A stretch of DNA of 23,145 nt from a virus. Numbering within the stretch: the stretch's first letter is position 1; each line of letters starts with the position of its first letter. The translations under genes and the position numbers were made by a program. The stretch lies in the IMG/VR virus record IMGVR_UViG_3300044675_000616, positions 1 through 23,145 of that record; one strand, written 5' to 3'. Below are positions 16,860 through 22,703 of this stretch, piece by piece. The notes below the pieces were generated by a model. The model ran no database searches. It had not been told where the DNA came from and was given only the letters and a program-made list of their open reading frames with translations.

Positions 16860-17022
16860 TGTTGAATCTAGGTTAGATAGTCACGAAGCCGTTTGTACAT
16901 TGCGTTATGAAATGCTTTGTGCGCGGCTCAAGCGTTTAGAAGGCGTATTGATCAAGGCTTGCGGGGCTATGCTTATCGGCATGGCGGGCGTTATTTATTC
17001 ATCTTTGATACACTTGAAATGA
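16822..17022 (+). CDS. Small single-pass membrane protein of the lysis cassette (XhlA/holin-accessory-like)
   Basis: A 66-residue protein with a charged helical N-terminal half (RLDSHEAVCTLRYEMLCARL) and one C-terminal transmembrane segment at about 43-63 ending SSLIHLK. This layout resembles XhlA-like holin accessory proteins, with a cytoplasmic amphipathic helix followed by one membrane helix. The ATG at 16846 (58 residues) is an alternative start; neither start has a strong ribosome site. It shares ATGA with the following microprotein gene. It may help membrane disruption or regulate the holin; inferred from position and topology. Confidence 0.62.
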   Translation: MTKRKHHLMPSNDVESRLDSHEAVCTLRYEMLCARLKRLEGVLIKACGAMLIGMAGVIYSSLIHLK

Positions 17023-17120
17023 AAGATTACGCCGTTGCATTTGTTGCGGCGGTTTGTTTAATTGCTACCGTTCTTTGGGCGGTTTTTATATTGGTATGGG
17101 TTTGGTATGGTCACGGCTAA
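17019..17120 (+). CDS. 33-residue membrane microprotein
   Basis: This frame starts at the ATG of an ATGA overlap with the previous gene (17019-17022) and stops at 17118-17120. After MKDYAVAF it is almost entirely hydrophobic and aromatic, then ends WVWYGHG. It is one predicted transmembrane helix without a signal-peptidase site. It overlaps the next gene start (17107) by 14 bases. Coupled overlaps on both sides support a real gene although it is short. It may be a small holin, a pinholin-like subunit or an inhibitor; this is not resolved. Confidence 0.55.
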   Translation: MKDYAVAFVAAVCLIATVLWAVFILVWVWYGHG

Positions 17121-17850
17121 AAAAACCGCTAAAACACCCGCTAAAGCCCCTGCAAAGGTAGCCGCCGTTAAGCGTTCTACCCCAAGAACTAAACCCGCGC
17201 CTATACCCGCGCCCGCGCCCGCGCTTGAAGCCAAACCCGAACCTAAGAACCAAACCAATGTTGACAAAATTATTGGCTTGATTGAATGGGTTGATAACCC
17301 GTTTAAATTGTTTACGGTAATCCTTTTATCGTTTCTTTTCTTTGCGGGTTACTTTGCTTGGGATTCACGGCAAGTAATCTTACACGCGATTACTACGCAA
17401 GATAAGATGCCGCAACTGGCAAAGCAAGAAGATTTGCTACCGCCCGCACAATCATTGATGAAAGATGTTGACGGGCTTATTTTGTTAGTTCACAAAGCAA
17501 ACTTGACAAGCAATTCCCGCACAACTGTTTTAGCCTTAAATGCCGATGGAACGCGTGAAAAGAAAATAGAAGGAACGGTTACATCATTGTTTAACGCAAG
17601 CGCAGATAGAAATAGCGCAATGGTTGCGATGCTGAACGGTGAAGTTTTATGCGAAGAATTTAACCCGTCATCTAAGGTTGGTGAATGGGGCGTAAAGCAA
17701 GGCGTTAAGTTTATGTGCCGCGGTAGCATCCCGCCCGACTTAGGAAAGTTTGCGGGTTATGTTGCCATAGGATTTAAAGACAAAGTAGAAGATATTGCCG
17801 CACTTAAAACGCGAATCAATCTAGCCGCAACGGATATGGCAGATGAATGA
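17107..17850 (+). CDS. Membrane-anchored protein with Lys/Ala/Pro-rich cytoplasmic arm, lysis cassette
   Basis: A 247-residue protein. I chose ATG 17107 (MVTAKKTAKT). Residues 1-48 are Lys/Ala/Pro-rich and low complexity, including APIPAPAPAL encoded by repeated CCCGCG words. A transmembrane helix lies at about 67-84. The remaining about 160 residues form a soluble domain, probably periplasmic by the positive-inside rule, that contains LLPPAQSLMKDVDGLILLVHKAN and GSIPPDLGKFAGYVAIGF and has two Cys (LCEEF and MCRG). I do not recognise the family. Location between small membrane proteins and the holin suggests a role in envelope disruption, or in superinfection or host-response control. It shares ATGA with the next gene. 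Confidence 0.7.
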   Translation: MVTAKKTAKTPAKAPAKVAAVKRSTPRTKPAPIPAPAPALEAKPEPKNQTNVDKIIGLIEWVDNPFKLFTVILLSFLFFAGYFAWDSRQVILHAITTQDKMPQLAKQEDLLPPAQSLMKDVDGLILLVHKANLTSNSRTTVLALNADGTREKKIEGTVTSLFNASADRNSAMVAMLNGEVLCEEFNPSSKVGEWGVKQGVKFMCRGSIPPDLGKFAGYVAIGFKDKVEDIAALKTRINLAATDMADE

Positions 17851-18140
17851 AGTGGCTTATACTTTTATTTGCATTGGTGATTGCGGGTGCGGTCGCCAAA
17901 GATGGATGCCATGTGCGCGAGTTTTACGGCATTGGCTACACGGTACATGACCCGACAGAACGCTATCTAAAAATGATGGCGTGGTTAAAGACAAACGCGC
18001 CATACTGCAAGCAATCGGATTATGTGGTGATGTGGAACAACCTAGGCGAATGGGCGGGTACATCTGATAGCGTATTGTTACGACAGGAAATAATACACGG
18101 GTACAAAAATGCAGGGGTTAAAAATGATAATCCCAAGTAA
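17847..18140 (+). CDS. Small secreted (periplasmic) protein
   Basis: A 97-residue protein. Residues 1-17 form a signal peptide (MKWLILLFALVIAGAVA) with an AVA-like cleavage site before KDGCHV. The mature part is about 80 residues with two Cys (CHVREF and YCKQ), which could form a disulfide, and has many aromatic residues. There is no lipobox, so it is not a typical outer-membrane spanin lipoprotein. It starts in ATGA shared with the previous gene and overlaps the next by 17 bases. A role in outer-envelope disruption is possible by position, but the family is not recognised. Confidence 0.65.
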   Translation: MKWLILLFALVIAGAVAKDGCHVREFYGIGYTVHDPTERYLKMMAWLKTNAPYCKQSDYVVMWNNLGEWAGTSDSVLLRQEIIHGYKNAGVKNDNPK

Positions 18141-18360
18141 ATGGTATCCAACCGTGCAACCGCGGCATGATGTACAAACTGTAGCGTTTGATAGGATGGT
18201 TAAGCGCGTACAAGAAGATTACGACAATGCGATAAAAGCGCGTAAAGTTGAAACTGTTAATCACGAATTGGATGTAGAACTTTATAACAAGCGGGCGCGG
18301 GTTAACCAACTTGAACTAGAAATGTTCACCGACCGCCGCAGATTTCAAATTTTTGTTTAA
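18124..18360 (+). CDS. Small coiled-coil protein, unknown function
   Basis: A 78-residue protein. I chose ATG 18124 (MIIPSKWYPTVQPRHD) because AGGGG lies six bases upstream; the ATG at 18109 has no ribosome site. After a short N-terminal part it is a continuous charged helix (DRMVKRVQEDYDNAIKARKV ... LELEMFTDRRRFQIFV), likely a coiled coil. There is no membrane segment. It lies eight bases before the holin gene. Function unknown; possibly a cytoplasmic partner in the cassette. Confidence 0.65.
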   Translation: MIIPSKWYPTVQPRHDVQTVAFDRMVKRVQEDYDNAIKARKVETVNHELDVELYNKRARVNQLELEMFTDRRRFQIFV

Positions 18361-18368
18361 GGAACATT

Positions 18369-18884
18369 ATGCTAACTTTACTTTCTACTTTGATTTCTTT
18401 TTTGATGGGCGGCTTACCCAAGATTCTTGATTTCTTTCAAGATAAAGCCGACAAGTTTCACGAATTGCAATTAGCGCGGTTGCAGATTGAACGCGAATTA
18501 GAAATGCGTAAGTTGGGATATGAAGCGCAAGAACGCGTAGAACATATCCGTAGTGAACAACTGGCAACCGAATCCGCGGCAAACACTACGCAAGCCCTGA
18601 TAGGCGCACAACAAGCGGAAATCCAAGCCATCTACGCGCACGATACATCTTTGAATGAAGGTACATCGCAATGGATGCGTAACCTACGCGCATCGGTTCG
18701 CCCCGTCATTACCTACGGTTTCTTTTTCTTGTTGTTGTTTGTTGATGTAGGTTTGTTTGCCTACGGTTGGCATCAGGGCGCATCGTTTGTTGACCTTGCC
18801 GAAATGCTTTGGGATTCTGATACGCAAGCATTGTTTGCATCTATTATTGCTTTCCACTTTGGCGGCAGGGCGTTTGGAAAATGA
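18369..18884 (+). CDS. Holin (3-TM type related to gene-transfer-agent holins)
   Basis: A 171-residue protein. The N-terminus (LTLLSTLISFLMGGLPKILD) is hydrophobic. A long charged helix rich in Glu, Gln and Ala follows (residues about 23-85). Then come RNLRASVRPVITYGFFF with a transmembrane helix at about 113-133, and a final helix ending SIIAFHFGGRAFGK. This 'W.R.lRasvRP.itY' plus 'fwfGgRa' pattern matches the holin family first defined in gene-transfer agents (3-TM holin). In that family it forms the membrane lesion that lets endolysin out. AAGGA precedes the ATG. The stop overlaps the endolysin start (ATGA). Confidence 0.85.
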   Translation: MLTLLSTLISFLMGGLPKILDFFQDKADKFHELQLARLQIERELEMRKLGYEAQERVEHIRSEQLATESAANTTQALIGAQQAEIQAIYAHDTSLNEGTSQWMRNLRASVRPVITYGFFFLLLFVDVGLFAYGWHQGASFVDLAEMLWDSDTQALFASIIAFHFGGRAFGK

Positions 18885-19357
18885 AAGTTTCCCACAAAGC
18901 CATAAAGATGATTCAGCATCACGAAGGGGTTAGGCAACGCCCGTATAGATGCCCTGCTAAACTTTGGACAATCGGGGTTGGTCACGTTATGTACCCCGAA
19001 CACGGCAAACTTAAAATTGAAGAACGCGTAGGCTTGCCGTTACGACCTGAAGATGAACGCATCTTTTCAATGGATGAAGTAAATGCAATTCTTAGATTTG
19101 ACCTTGATAGATTTGAACGCGGCGTGGAAAAGTTTTGCCCCGTACCACTTACACAAGGTATGTTTGACGGGCTATGCAGTTTTGCTTTTAATGTTGGTTT
19201 GGGAACACTTCAAAGAAGTACGCTACGCCAAAAGTTATTACGCGGCGATAAAGAAGGCGCGGCAGAAGAATTACTAAAATATTGCATGGCGGGCGGCAAG
19301 GTTCTAAGAGGGCTACAGAACCGCCGCATCGATGAACGCGCATTGTTTTTAAGTTGA
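18881..19357 (+). CDS. Endolysin, T4-type muramidase (GH24)
   Basis: A 158-residue protein that cleaves the glycan of peptidoglycan. Glu15 lies in MIQHHEG, Cys24 occupies the position of the T4 aspartate, and Thr30 opens TIGVGH; the spacings (9 and 6) equal those of E11, D20 and T26 in T4 lysozyme. A cysteine at this position occurs in many phage muramidases. The C-terminal half has the conserved Q-x-x-FDGLCSFAFNVG and RR stretches. There is no signal peptide or SAR segment, so release depends on the holin. It starts in ATGA shared with the holin gene. The last nine bases overlap the convergent gene on the other strand. Confidence 0.93.
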   Translation: MKVSHKAIKMIQHHEGVRQRPYRCPAKLWTIGVGHVMYPEHGKLKIEERVGLPLRPEDERIFSMDEVNAILRFDLDRFERGVEKFCPVPLTQGMFDGLCSFAFNVGLGTLQRSTLRQKLLRGDKEGAAEELLKYCMAGGKVLRGLQNRRIDERALFLS

Positions 19358-19843
19358 TTCCAAATTAAAGTTTGAATTCATTGCTTCTTCAAAATTAAAG
19401 TATTCTTTAAAACATTCTTTAAAATAAAGTTGTTGTTCACCGTAACCAACTAATTTACGGTTGTAAACAAATACTTTTTTTGGCAAGCGCATTTGCCCGT
19501 TTATGTAATTGATGCCTTTTTGCGTAATGCGCCAATAGCCCGAACCCTTTACGTCTTTTTTATCATTTGGGTGCGATTCAATCAATCCCCAATAACGCAT
19601 ATTGGTAAAAGTTTTAGCCCGCATAAATTCGCGTGGTGCATTTTTAGCGGTGTTTACCCAACCATCAACCGCGGCACTTTTGTAAATCCAAATCAATGCT
19701 TGCGCGTTCTTATGCGTGATGGTGAACCCGTTGTACTTTCCGAAGCGTTTACAACATGGGCAATTACCGCCATCATTTTGCAAAACTTTTAAATAATCTG
19801 CGCTAATCTTTGCCAAATATTCTTCTTCAAATAAATCGTTCAT
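19349..19843 (-). CDS. Zinc-knuckle protein, unknown function
   Basis: A 164-residue protein. CPCC (Cys28, 30, 31) in NDGGNCPCCKRFGKYNGFTI suggests a metal-binding knuckle, although a fourth ligand is not obvious (the nearby His44 could serve). The middle and end (GYWRITQKGINYINGQMRLP) resemble a winged-helix segment with a terminal basic part. It may bind DNA; no family recognised. It is the last gene of the early operon, read leftwards from about 19.85 kb. AGGA lies nine bases before the ATG. It converges with the endolysin gene and overlaps it by nine bases. Confidence 0.72.
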   Translation of the reverse strand: MNDLFEEEYLAKISADYLKVLQNDGGNCPCCKRFGKYNGFTITHKNAQALIWIYKSAAVDGWVNTAKNAPREFMRAKTFTNMRYWGLIESHPNDKKDVKGSGYWRITQKGINYINGQMRLPKKVFVYNRKLVGYGEQQLYFKECFKEYFNFEEAMNSNFNLEST

Positions 19844-19915
19844 TTTGTAATGTCCTATAAGGTGGAGGTACTGGCGTTCGTCCGACAGAATTGTCGCGTT
19901 TTCCCCCCGTGTTAC

Positions 19916-20152
19916 TTAGAAGGGCGCATCGTCATCAAATACGGGCGCGGCTTGGCGTGGTGCTGATTTAGGTTCTAGCGGCGGTTTAGCACTAAGCCAA
20001 CCATCCCAATTAAGCGGCACATTGTCAATCTTTAAACTGATGCCCTGCCCTTTATCCCATAGCGTTCCCACTTTGGCAAAGCGTTTTTTGTTGTTGCCTT
20101 GGGCATCGGTGTATTCGCCCACTACGGCGATTAAATCTAATTTAGTTGACAT
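19916..20152 (-). CDS. Small SSB-like protein with acidic DDDAPF tail
   Basis: A 78-residue protein. The first about 55 residues alternate strands (KLDLIAVVGEYTDAQGN, AKVGTLWDKGQGISLKID, VPLNWDGWLSA). A Pro-rich linker then leads to the tip VFDDDAPF. Bacterial SSB proteins end in D-D-D-I-P-F, which recruits repair partners; the phage tail matches this closely. The body is too short for a full SSB OB-fold, so it may be a minimal ssDNA-binding or partner-docking protein. It overlaps the exonuclease gene by 11 bases. Genes for annealing, exonuclease and this protein follow one another, consistent with a recombination unit. Confidence 0.65.
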   Translation of the reverse strand: MSTKLDLIAVVGEYTDAQGNNKKRFAKVGTLWDKGQGISLKIDNVPLNWDGWLSAKPPLEPKSAPRQAAPVFDDDAPF

Positions 20153-20774
20153 GGTTTAATCTTTCATTCAGTTTACTAATTTTGGTATCTAGTTCGGCTA
20201 AGAACTTAACCACTTCTATTTCAAGCGTTGCCGCATATTCCGCATCGAATTCAACCCGCTTAACAAACATTTGTAACCCGTTTGGTAGGCGTGGGTCAAA
20301 CGATACGAAATCACACCATGCGCGACCTGTGCAAGCCATTTGCCATTGCATTTGCGTTATGTACTTTGTCGGCACTTGTTCAGTAATCAATGTGTCGATA
20401 TGGGTAGCGGTGTTAGGGCATTTAATTTCCAGTAAGCCAAATAGCCCTATCAAGCCATCAGGCGATGCCCCTGCGCGTTCAATTGTTGGGTGGGCGATAT
20501 ACCCTACTTCATCAACCAAAACATCGGCTAGGGACTCATAAGCGGCGCGGGCAAGCGGTTCGGTTTCTGTACCCCAAGCCATTGCCGCATTTGTGTACGA
20601 TTCTGCAACCGTACCCGTCATTCGTTCGCAAATCAATTGCGCCATGTAGTTTTCGCGTGATGCTGAATAGCCGCTTTTGGTTTTGGCGATTACATCAGCA
20701 ACGCGGGATGCCGTGACATTACCCAATCGTGCGGCAAACCATTCGGGCGTACCTTGTTCAACTTTTTCAATCAT
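20142..20774 (-). CDS. YqaJ-family 5'-3' exonuclease (lambda-exonuclease-like)
   Basis: A 210-residue protein; ATG 20774 (MIEKVEQGTPEW) was chosen because AAGGGA lies just upstream. The N-terminal QGTPEWFAARLGNVTASR is typical of YqaJ nucleases. Active-site residues can be placed by spacing against lambda exonuclease: Glu72 (in GTETE), Asp106 (in SPDG), Glu116 and Lys118 (in LEIKCP). The Q-rich QMQWQM follows near 141. These nucleases chew the 5' strand of double-stranded ends to leave 3' tails for the annealing protein. It lies 23 bases after the Erf-like gene, its expected partner. Confidence 0.92.
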   Translation of the reverse strand: MIEKVEQGTPEWFAARLGNVTASRVADVIAKTKSGYSASRENYMAQLICERMTGTVAESYTNAAMAWGTETEPLARAAYESLADVLVDEVGYIAHPTIERAGASPDGLIGLFGLLEIKCPNTATHIDTLITEQVPTKYITQMQWQMACTGRAWCDFVSFDPRLPNGLQMFVKRVEFDAEYAATLEIEVVKFLAELDTKISKLNERLNHVN

Positions 20775-20797
20775 AAGAATTTCCCTTTTGCGCCACA

Positions 20798-21343
20798 TTA
20801 CAGTTTTGCTTTAACTTTATCTTTTGCGGCAATAACTTTCTTTTGCCAATCAGGATTGCCATTACAAGCGGTATAGGCGGCTTTGTAGGCGTTCTTTAAA
20901 CTATCTTGGTCAGTTGATGCCTCAATAGCGGCTAGGTGGTCTATAAGGATTGTTTCATCAATCGTAGGTTTACGCACCGCGGTATTGCCATCGTCATCTT
21001 CAGGGGCTATGCCACATGCCGCCATAAGGCTATAACGGCGGGCATAAGTTAATGCTGAACCGTAGCCTTGGGCATCTTGTTTGTTAGCGGGTACATGAAG
21101 AATTCCACATTCAAGCATTTCACCCGATTCATGCACAAACATAGTTTCAATCATTACGCCGTTAGTGCAATCGTAATTCTTTTGAATAAGCGCAATGCCG
21201 TTATCGTTTAGCGCGTCTATAACCGCTTCAACGCAAGCGGCAAGGTCAGCGTAGCGGGATTTAAAATGCGGGTTTGTAGATGTCTTTAAAGCAGGGCCAA
21301 ACGCCTTTTGTGCTTTGACCAATGCGGTTGCTAAATTTTTCAT
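20798..21343 (-). CDS. erf: ERF-family single-strand annealing recombinase
   Basis: A 181-residue protein. The N-terminal region has NPHFKSRYADLAACVEAV; then come PANKQDAQGYGSALTYARRY and GIAPEDDDGNTA. These are the signature blocks of the Erf family (P22 Erf and relatives), which anneals complementary single strands during phage recombination. The C-terminal tail is Lys-rich and helical. It is shorter than some family members but contains the whole core. It shares ATGA with the upstream small gene and is followed directly by the YqaJ-type exonuclease, the usual functional pair. Confidence 0.93.
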   Translation of the reverse strand: MKNLATALVKAQKAFGPALKTSTNPHFKSRYADLAACVEAVIDALNDNGIALIQKNYDCTNGVMIETMFVHESGEMLECGILHVPANKQDAQGYGSALTYARRYSLMAACGIAPEDDDGNTAVRKPTIDETILIDHLAAIEASTDQDSLKNAYKAAYTACNGNPDWQKKVIAAKDKVKAKL

Positions 21344-21498
21344 TGTTCAATTCTTTCTATTGGTTTTGCTACTAGCCAGTTATTACCCAAGCGGCGAACG
21401 CTACGAACCCATTGCCGTTGGTAGGAACGGATTACTTCAGGTGGTGCATCGTAGGATGCAAACATAGCGCGAACGCGTTTAAGAAATCGTGTATTCAT
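21340..21498 (-). CDS. Small basic protein, unknown function
   Basis: A 52-residue, strongly basic protein starting MNTRFLKRVRAMFASYD and containing RSYQRQWVRSVRRLGN. GGGGG followed by TAAGC lies upstream of ATG 21498, a good ribosome site. It may bind nucleic acid through its Arg-rich helix; no family recognised. It shares ATGA with the Erf gene and begins two bases after the stop of a 30-residue membrane microprotein. Confidence 0.6.
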   Translation of the reverse strand: MNTRFLKRVRAMFASYDAPPEVIRSYQRQWVRSVRRLGNNWLVAKPIERIEQ

Positions 21499-21500
21499 GC

Positions 21501-21593
21501 TTACCCCCGCCATGCCAGTAGTACACCAATGCCGCCAAAAATGATGATGGCTAATGCACATTCAATTAAAGTTGTAATGATTTTGTGTTTCAT
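21501..21593 (-). CDS. 30-residue membrane microprotein
   Basis: Begins MKHKIITTLIECALAIII and ends VLLAWRG, with positive charges at both ends and one hydrophobic helix of about 20 residues. It is packed between the 68-residue gene (stop nine bases upstream) and the 52-residue gene. No strong Shine-Dalgarno site is seen. The orientation and tight packing support it as real, but a chance frame is possible. Confidence 0.5.
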   Translation of the reverse strand: MKHKIITTLIECALAIIIFGGIGVLLAWRG

Positions 21594-21602
21594 GTTTTAT
21601 CT

Positions 21603-21809
21603 TTAGATGTTAAGAAAAGTGTTATCGCGTACAGAATCGAAAATGTCATTTAAAGCGCGGTATTCACCGTAGGCAACAATGCGGTCTAAATCTGTTTTAT
21701 CTTTGATTTGGTTTGTACCGTTATCAGATACAAAGCCCCAAATTTGTTCCATCTTTGCAATTTGATTTTGCAATTCGTTAAGTAAATTTTCTTTGCTAAA
21801 GCGAATCAT
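21603..21809 (-). CDS. Small helical protein, unknown function
   Basis: A 68-residue protein beginning MIRFSKENLLNELQNQIAKM, mostly charged helix, with DRIVAYGEYRALNDIFDSV in the second half. AAAGGA lies seven bases before the ATG, a good ribosome site. A 6-bp G/C hairpin (21825-21842) lies just upstream of that site. Function not recognised. Confidence 0.68.
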   Translation of the reverse strand: MIRFSKENLLNELQNQIAKMEQIWGFVSDNGTNQIKDKTDLDRIVAYGEYRALNDIFDSVRDNTFLNI

Positions 21810-21824
21810 TGTCTTGTCCTTTAT

Positions 21825-21842
21825 TGGGGGACTAAGCCCCCA
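21825..21842. other. G/C hairpin between two early genes
   Basis: TGGGGG and CCCCCA are separated by six bases (ACTAAG). On the early (-) strand it lies between the stop of the 73-residue gene and the ribosome site of the 68-residue gene. On the + strand it is followed by TTTGTTTT, so it could terminate rightward or antisense transcription. On the - strand no T run follows; there it may act in mRNA processing or stability. Confidence 0.6.
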
Positions 21843-21848
21843 TTTGTT

Positions 21849-22070
21849 TTAGTTAAGAATTAAGCGACCAGTAAAACCGTAGGACTTTAAGCAATCAATT
21901 GCGTTTTGGATTGCTTCTTTACGCGTAATGCCAAAGAACACGGGCGGCACATTTGTATTGGGCAAAGCGCAATCAAATTCAACAACCCAAGCGGGCGGCA
22001 CAGTAGCGCGGATGCGGGGGTTGTATTGTTCTTGTTTAAAGTAACAATCTGCTTTGAATAAATTTGTCAT
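21849..22070 (-). CDS. First gene of the recombination operon, unknown function
   Basis: A 73-residue protein (MTNLFKADCYFKQEQYNPRI) with a beta-type start (RATVPPAWVVEFDCALPN), then a helix (TRKEAIQNAIDCLKSYG) and a C-terminal strand. The layout resembles small HicB-like or double-stranded-RNA-binding-like folds, but this is only a shape impression. It is preceded by the promoter at 22115-22142 and its 38-base leader with a hairpin. An AGAAAG-type ribosome site lies in the leader, before ATG 22070. Confidence 0.7.
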   Translation of the reverse strand: MTNLFKADCYFKQEQYNPRIRATVPPAWVVEFDCALPNTNVPPVFFGITRKEAIQNAIDCLKSYGFTGRLILN

Positions 22071-22090
22071 TTTGGTTTCTTTCTAAAAGA

Positions 22091-22105
22091 CCCTAGAAGT
22101 TAGGG
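22091..22105 (-). promoter_or_regulatory. 5'-terminal leader hairpin of the recombination operon
   Basis: On the - strand CCCTA and TAGGG flank loop ACTTC, followed by TCTTTTAGAAAG. The predicted transcription start (about 22108) is only a few bases upstream. Its counterpart at 22678-22694 has a different but fully paired stem. Confidence 0.7.
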
Positions 22106-22114
22106 CATGGGTGA

Positions 22115-22142
22115 ATTATAAGCCAACTAATACACAGGTCAA
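22115..22142 (-). promoter_or_regulatory. Sigma70 promoter of the recombination operon
   Basis: -35 TTGACC (22142-22137), 16-base spacer, -10 TATAAT (22120-22115) on the - strand, with transcription expected to begin near 22108. It drives the genes from 22070 leftwards (recombination and small early genes). A 16-bp pseudo-palindrome overlaps the -10. Confidence 0.85.
22117..22132. promoter_or_regulatory. Putative operator copy 1
   Basis: On the - strand it reads TATTAG-N4-CTTATA (revcomp TATAAG-N4-CTAATA), a 16-bp pseudo-palindrome with one mismatch between half-sites. It overlaps the -10 box. Copies 2 (22706-22721) and 3 (22780-22795) lie at equivalent places in the other two promoters. Confidence 0.55.
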
Positions 22143-22152
22143 CAATTATTTA

Positions 22153-22398
22153 CTAAGTATTTTCCCTAGTGTTGTTTTTTCTCAGTTTTAGAGTTTCTTT
22201 AAGACAAATTGCGGCTTGTTCTTGCGTAAACAATCCGCGTTTTTCAAGTTGGTTAATCCCTGCTTTGATATGCGACAACGCATAATTTTTTGGGTTGCCT
22301 ATAACGCGGCAAATGTTATCCCACAATTGTTCAACCGTCATATTGTTCCAAAAGTAGTTATCAGGAACTACGCGGGCATGGGTTGTTTTGTCGTACAT
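22153..22398 (-). CDS. Small helical early protein, unknown function
   Basis: An 81-residue protein beginning MYDKTTHARVVPDNYFWNNM, with two or three likely helices (TVEQLWDNICRVIG, LSHIKAGINQLEKRGLFTQE) and a basic end. It contains no Cys cluster or membrane segment. AGGGGG lies a few bases before the ATG. The gene ends just before the promoter copy at 22115-22142, and its last codons contain CACTAGGGAAA, a word shared with the promoter region near cro. The second gene of the transcript from the promoter at 22704-22731. Function not recognised. Confidence 0.66.
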   Translation of the reverse strand: MYDKTTHARVVPDNYFWNNMTVEQLWDNICRVIGNPKNYALSHIKAGINQLEKRGLFTQEQAAICLKETLKLRKNNTRENT

Positions 22399-22411
22399 TG
22401 CAACCCCCTAA

Positions 22412-22657
22412 TTAAGCCAACAAAGCCGCCAAGTGTTCGGGCGTACCCTCACGGTACACGCCGCCAACAAACGCGTAGTAGCGAACGCCTTTGGCATTGA
22501 TAAGAACGCCAACCGCAGGGTGCAAATCTGTACGGGGGGTGAACTTGGCAACCTTGGCGGCATGGGCGGCATTTGCTTTTGCAAAACGCGCTTCAAAGGC
22601 ATCGTTTTCGTTGCGCTTTTGTGCCATTGCATCAGAGAGAGTTTTAATTTGTGTCAT
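22412..22657 (-). CDS. Small early protein, unknown function
   Basis: An 81-residue protein. The first half is a charged Ala-rich helix (AMAQKRNENDAFEARFAKAN). The second half has beta-type VGVLINAKGVRYYAFVGGVY and ends GTPEHLAALLA. It is the first gene downstream of the leftward promoter at 22704-22731, with a 40-base leader containing a hairpin. The AGAAAG word lies nine bases before the ATG. The next gene lies 13 bases downstream. Function not recognised; early position suggests host takeover or regulation, which is inference. Confidence 0.68.
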   Translation of the reverse strand: MTQIKTLSDAMAQKRNENDAFEARFAKANAAHAAKVAKFTPRTDLHPAVGVLINAKGVRYYAFVGGVYREGTPEHLAALLA

Positions 22658-22677
22658 TTGATTTACTTTCTAAAAGA

Positions 22678-22694
22678 CCGCAAGATGTTTGCGG
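22678..22694 (-). promoter_or_regulatory. 5'-terminal leader hairpin of the first early operon
   Basis: On the - strand CCGCAA and TTGCGG flank loop ACATC, followed by TCTTTTAGAAAG. Compared with copy 1, the stem has different bases that still pair, and the loop keeps ACNTC. The predicted RNA start (22697) is three bases upstream of the stem. Confidence 0.72.
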
Positions 22695-22703
22695 CATGGG
22701 TGA

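Larger units (their letters stand above)
22079..22142 (-). repeat. Early promoter-leader element, copy 1
   Basis: A 64-base unit, from -35 box to the CTTTTAGAAAG leader word, that recurs as copy 2 at 22666-22731 in the same orientation. Conserved blocks are the -35, the 16-base spacer length, the -10 followed by TCACCCATGCC, and the hairpin loop. Differences fall mainly in the stem and the spacer. Confidence 0.85.

Noticed and set aside
17062-17106. Upstream TTG start of the 247-residue membrane protein
   Set aside because: The extension (LLPFFGRFLYWYGFG-like) is the shadow of the 33-residue microprotein frame. ATG 17107 fits the Lys-rich N-terminus and the gene overlap better.
19883-19896. 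CGACA/TGTCG hairpin near 19.89 kb as a terminator
   Set aside because: Only five pairs, with a short T run after two intervening bases on the + strand and none on the - strand; too weak.
20775-20798. Longer start of the YqaJ-type nuclease (MWRKREIL)
   Set aside because: These residues contain the ribosome site AAGGGA of the shorter start. Family members begin near MIEK-QGTPEW.
21499-21561. N-terminal extension of the 52-residue basic protein
   Set aside because: Those codons are the shadow of the 30-residue microprotein. ATG 21498 has a strong GGGGG ribosome site.
22647-22697. 17-codon leader peptide starting at the ATG in the first early leader (MPQTSC...)
   Set aside because: The equivalent ATG in the other leader copy is followed by CCC and a stop (TAA), so a conserved leader peptide is unlikely. 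The hairpin is the conserved feature.
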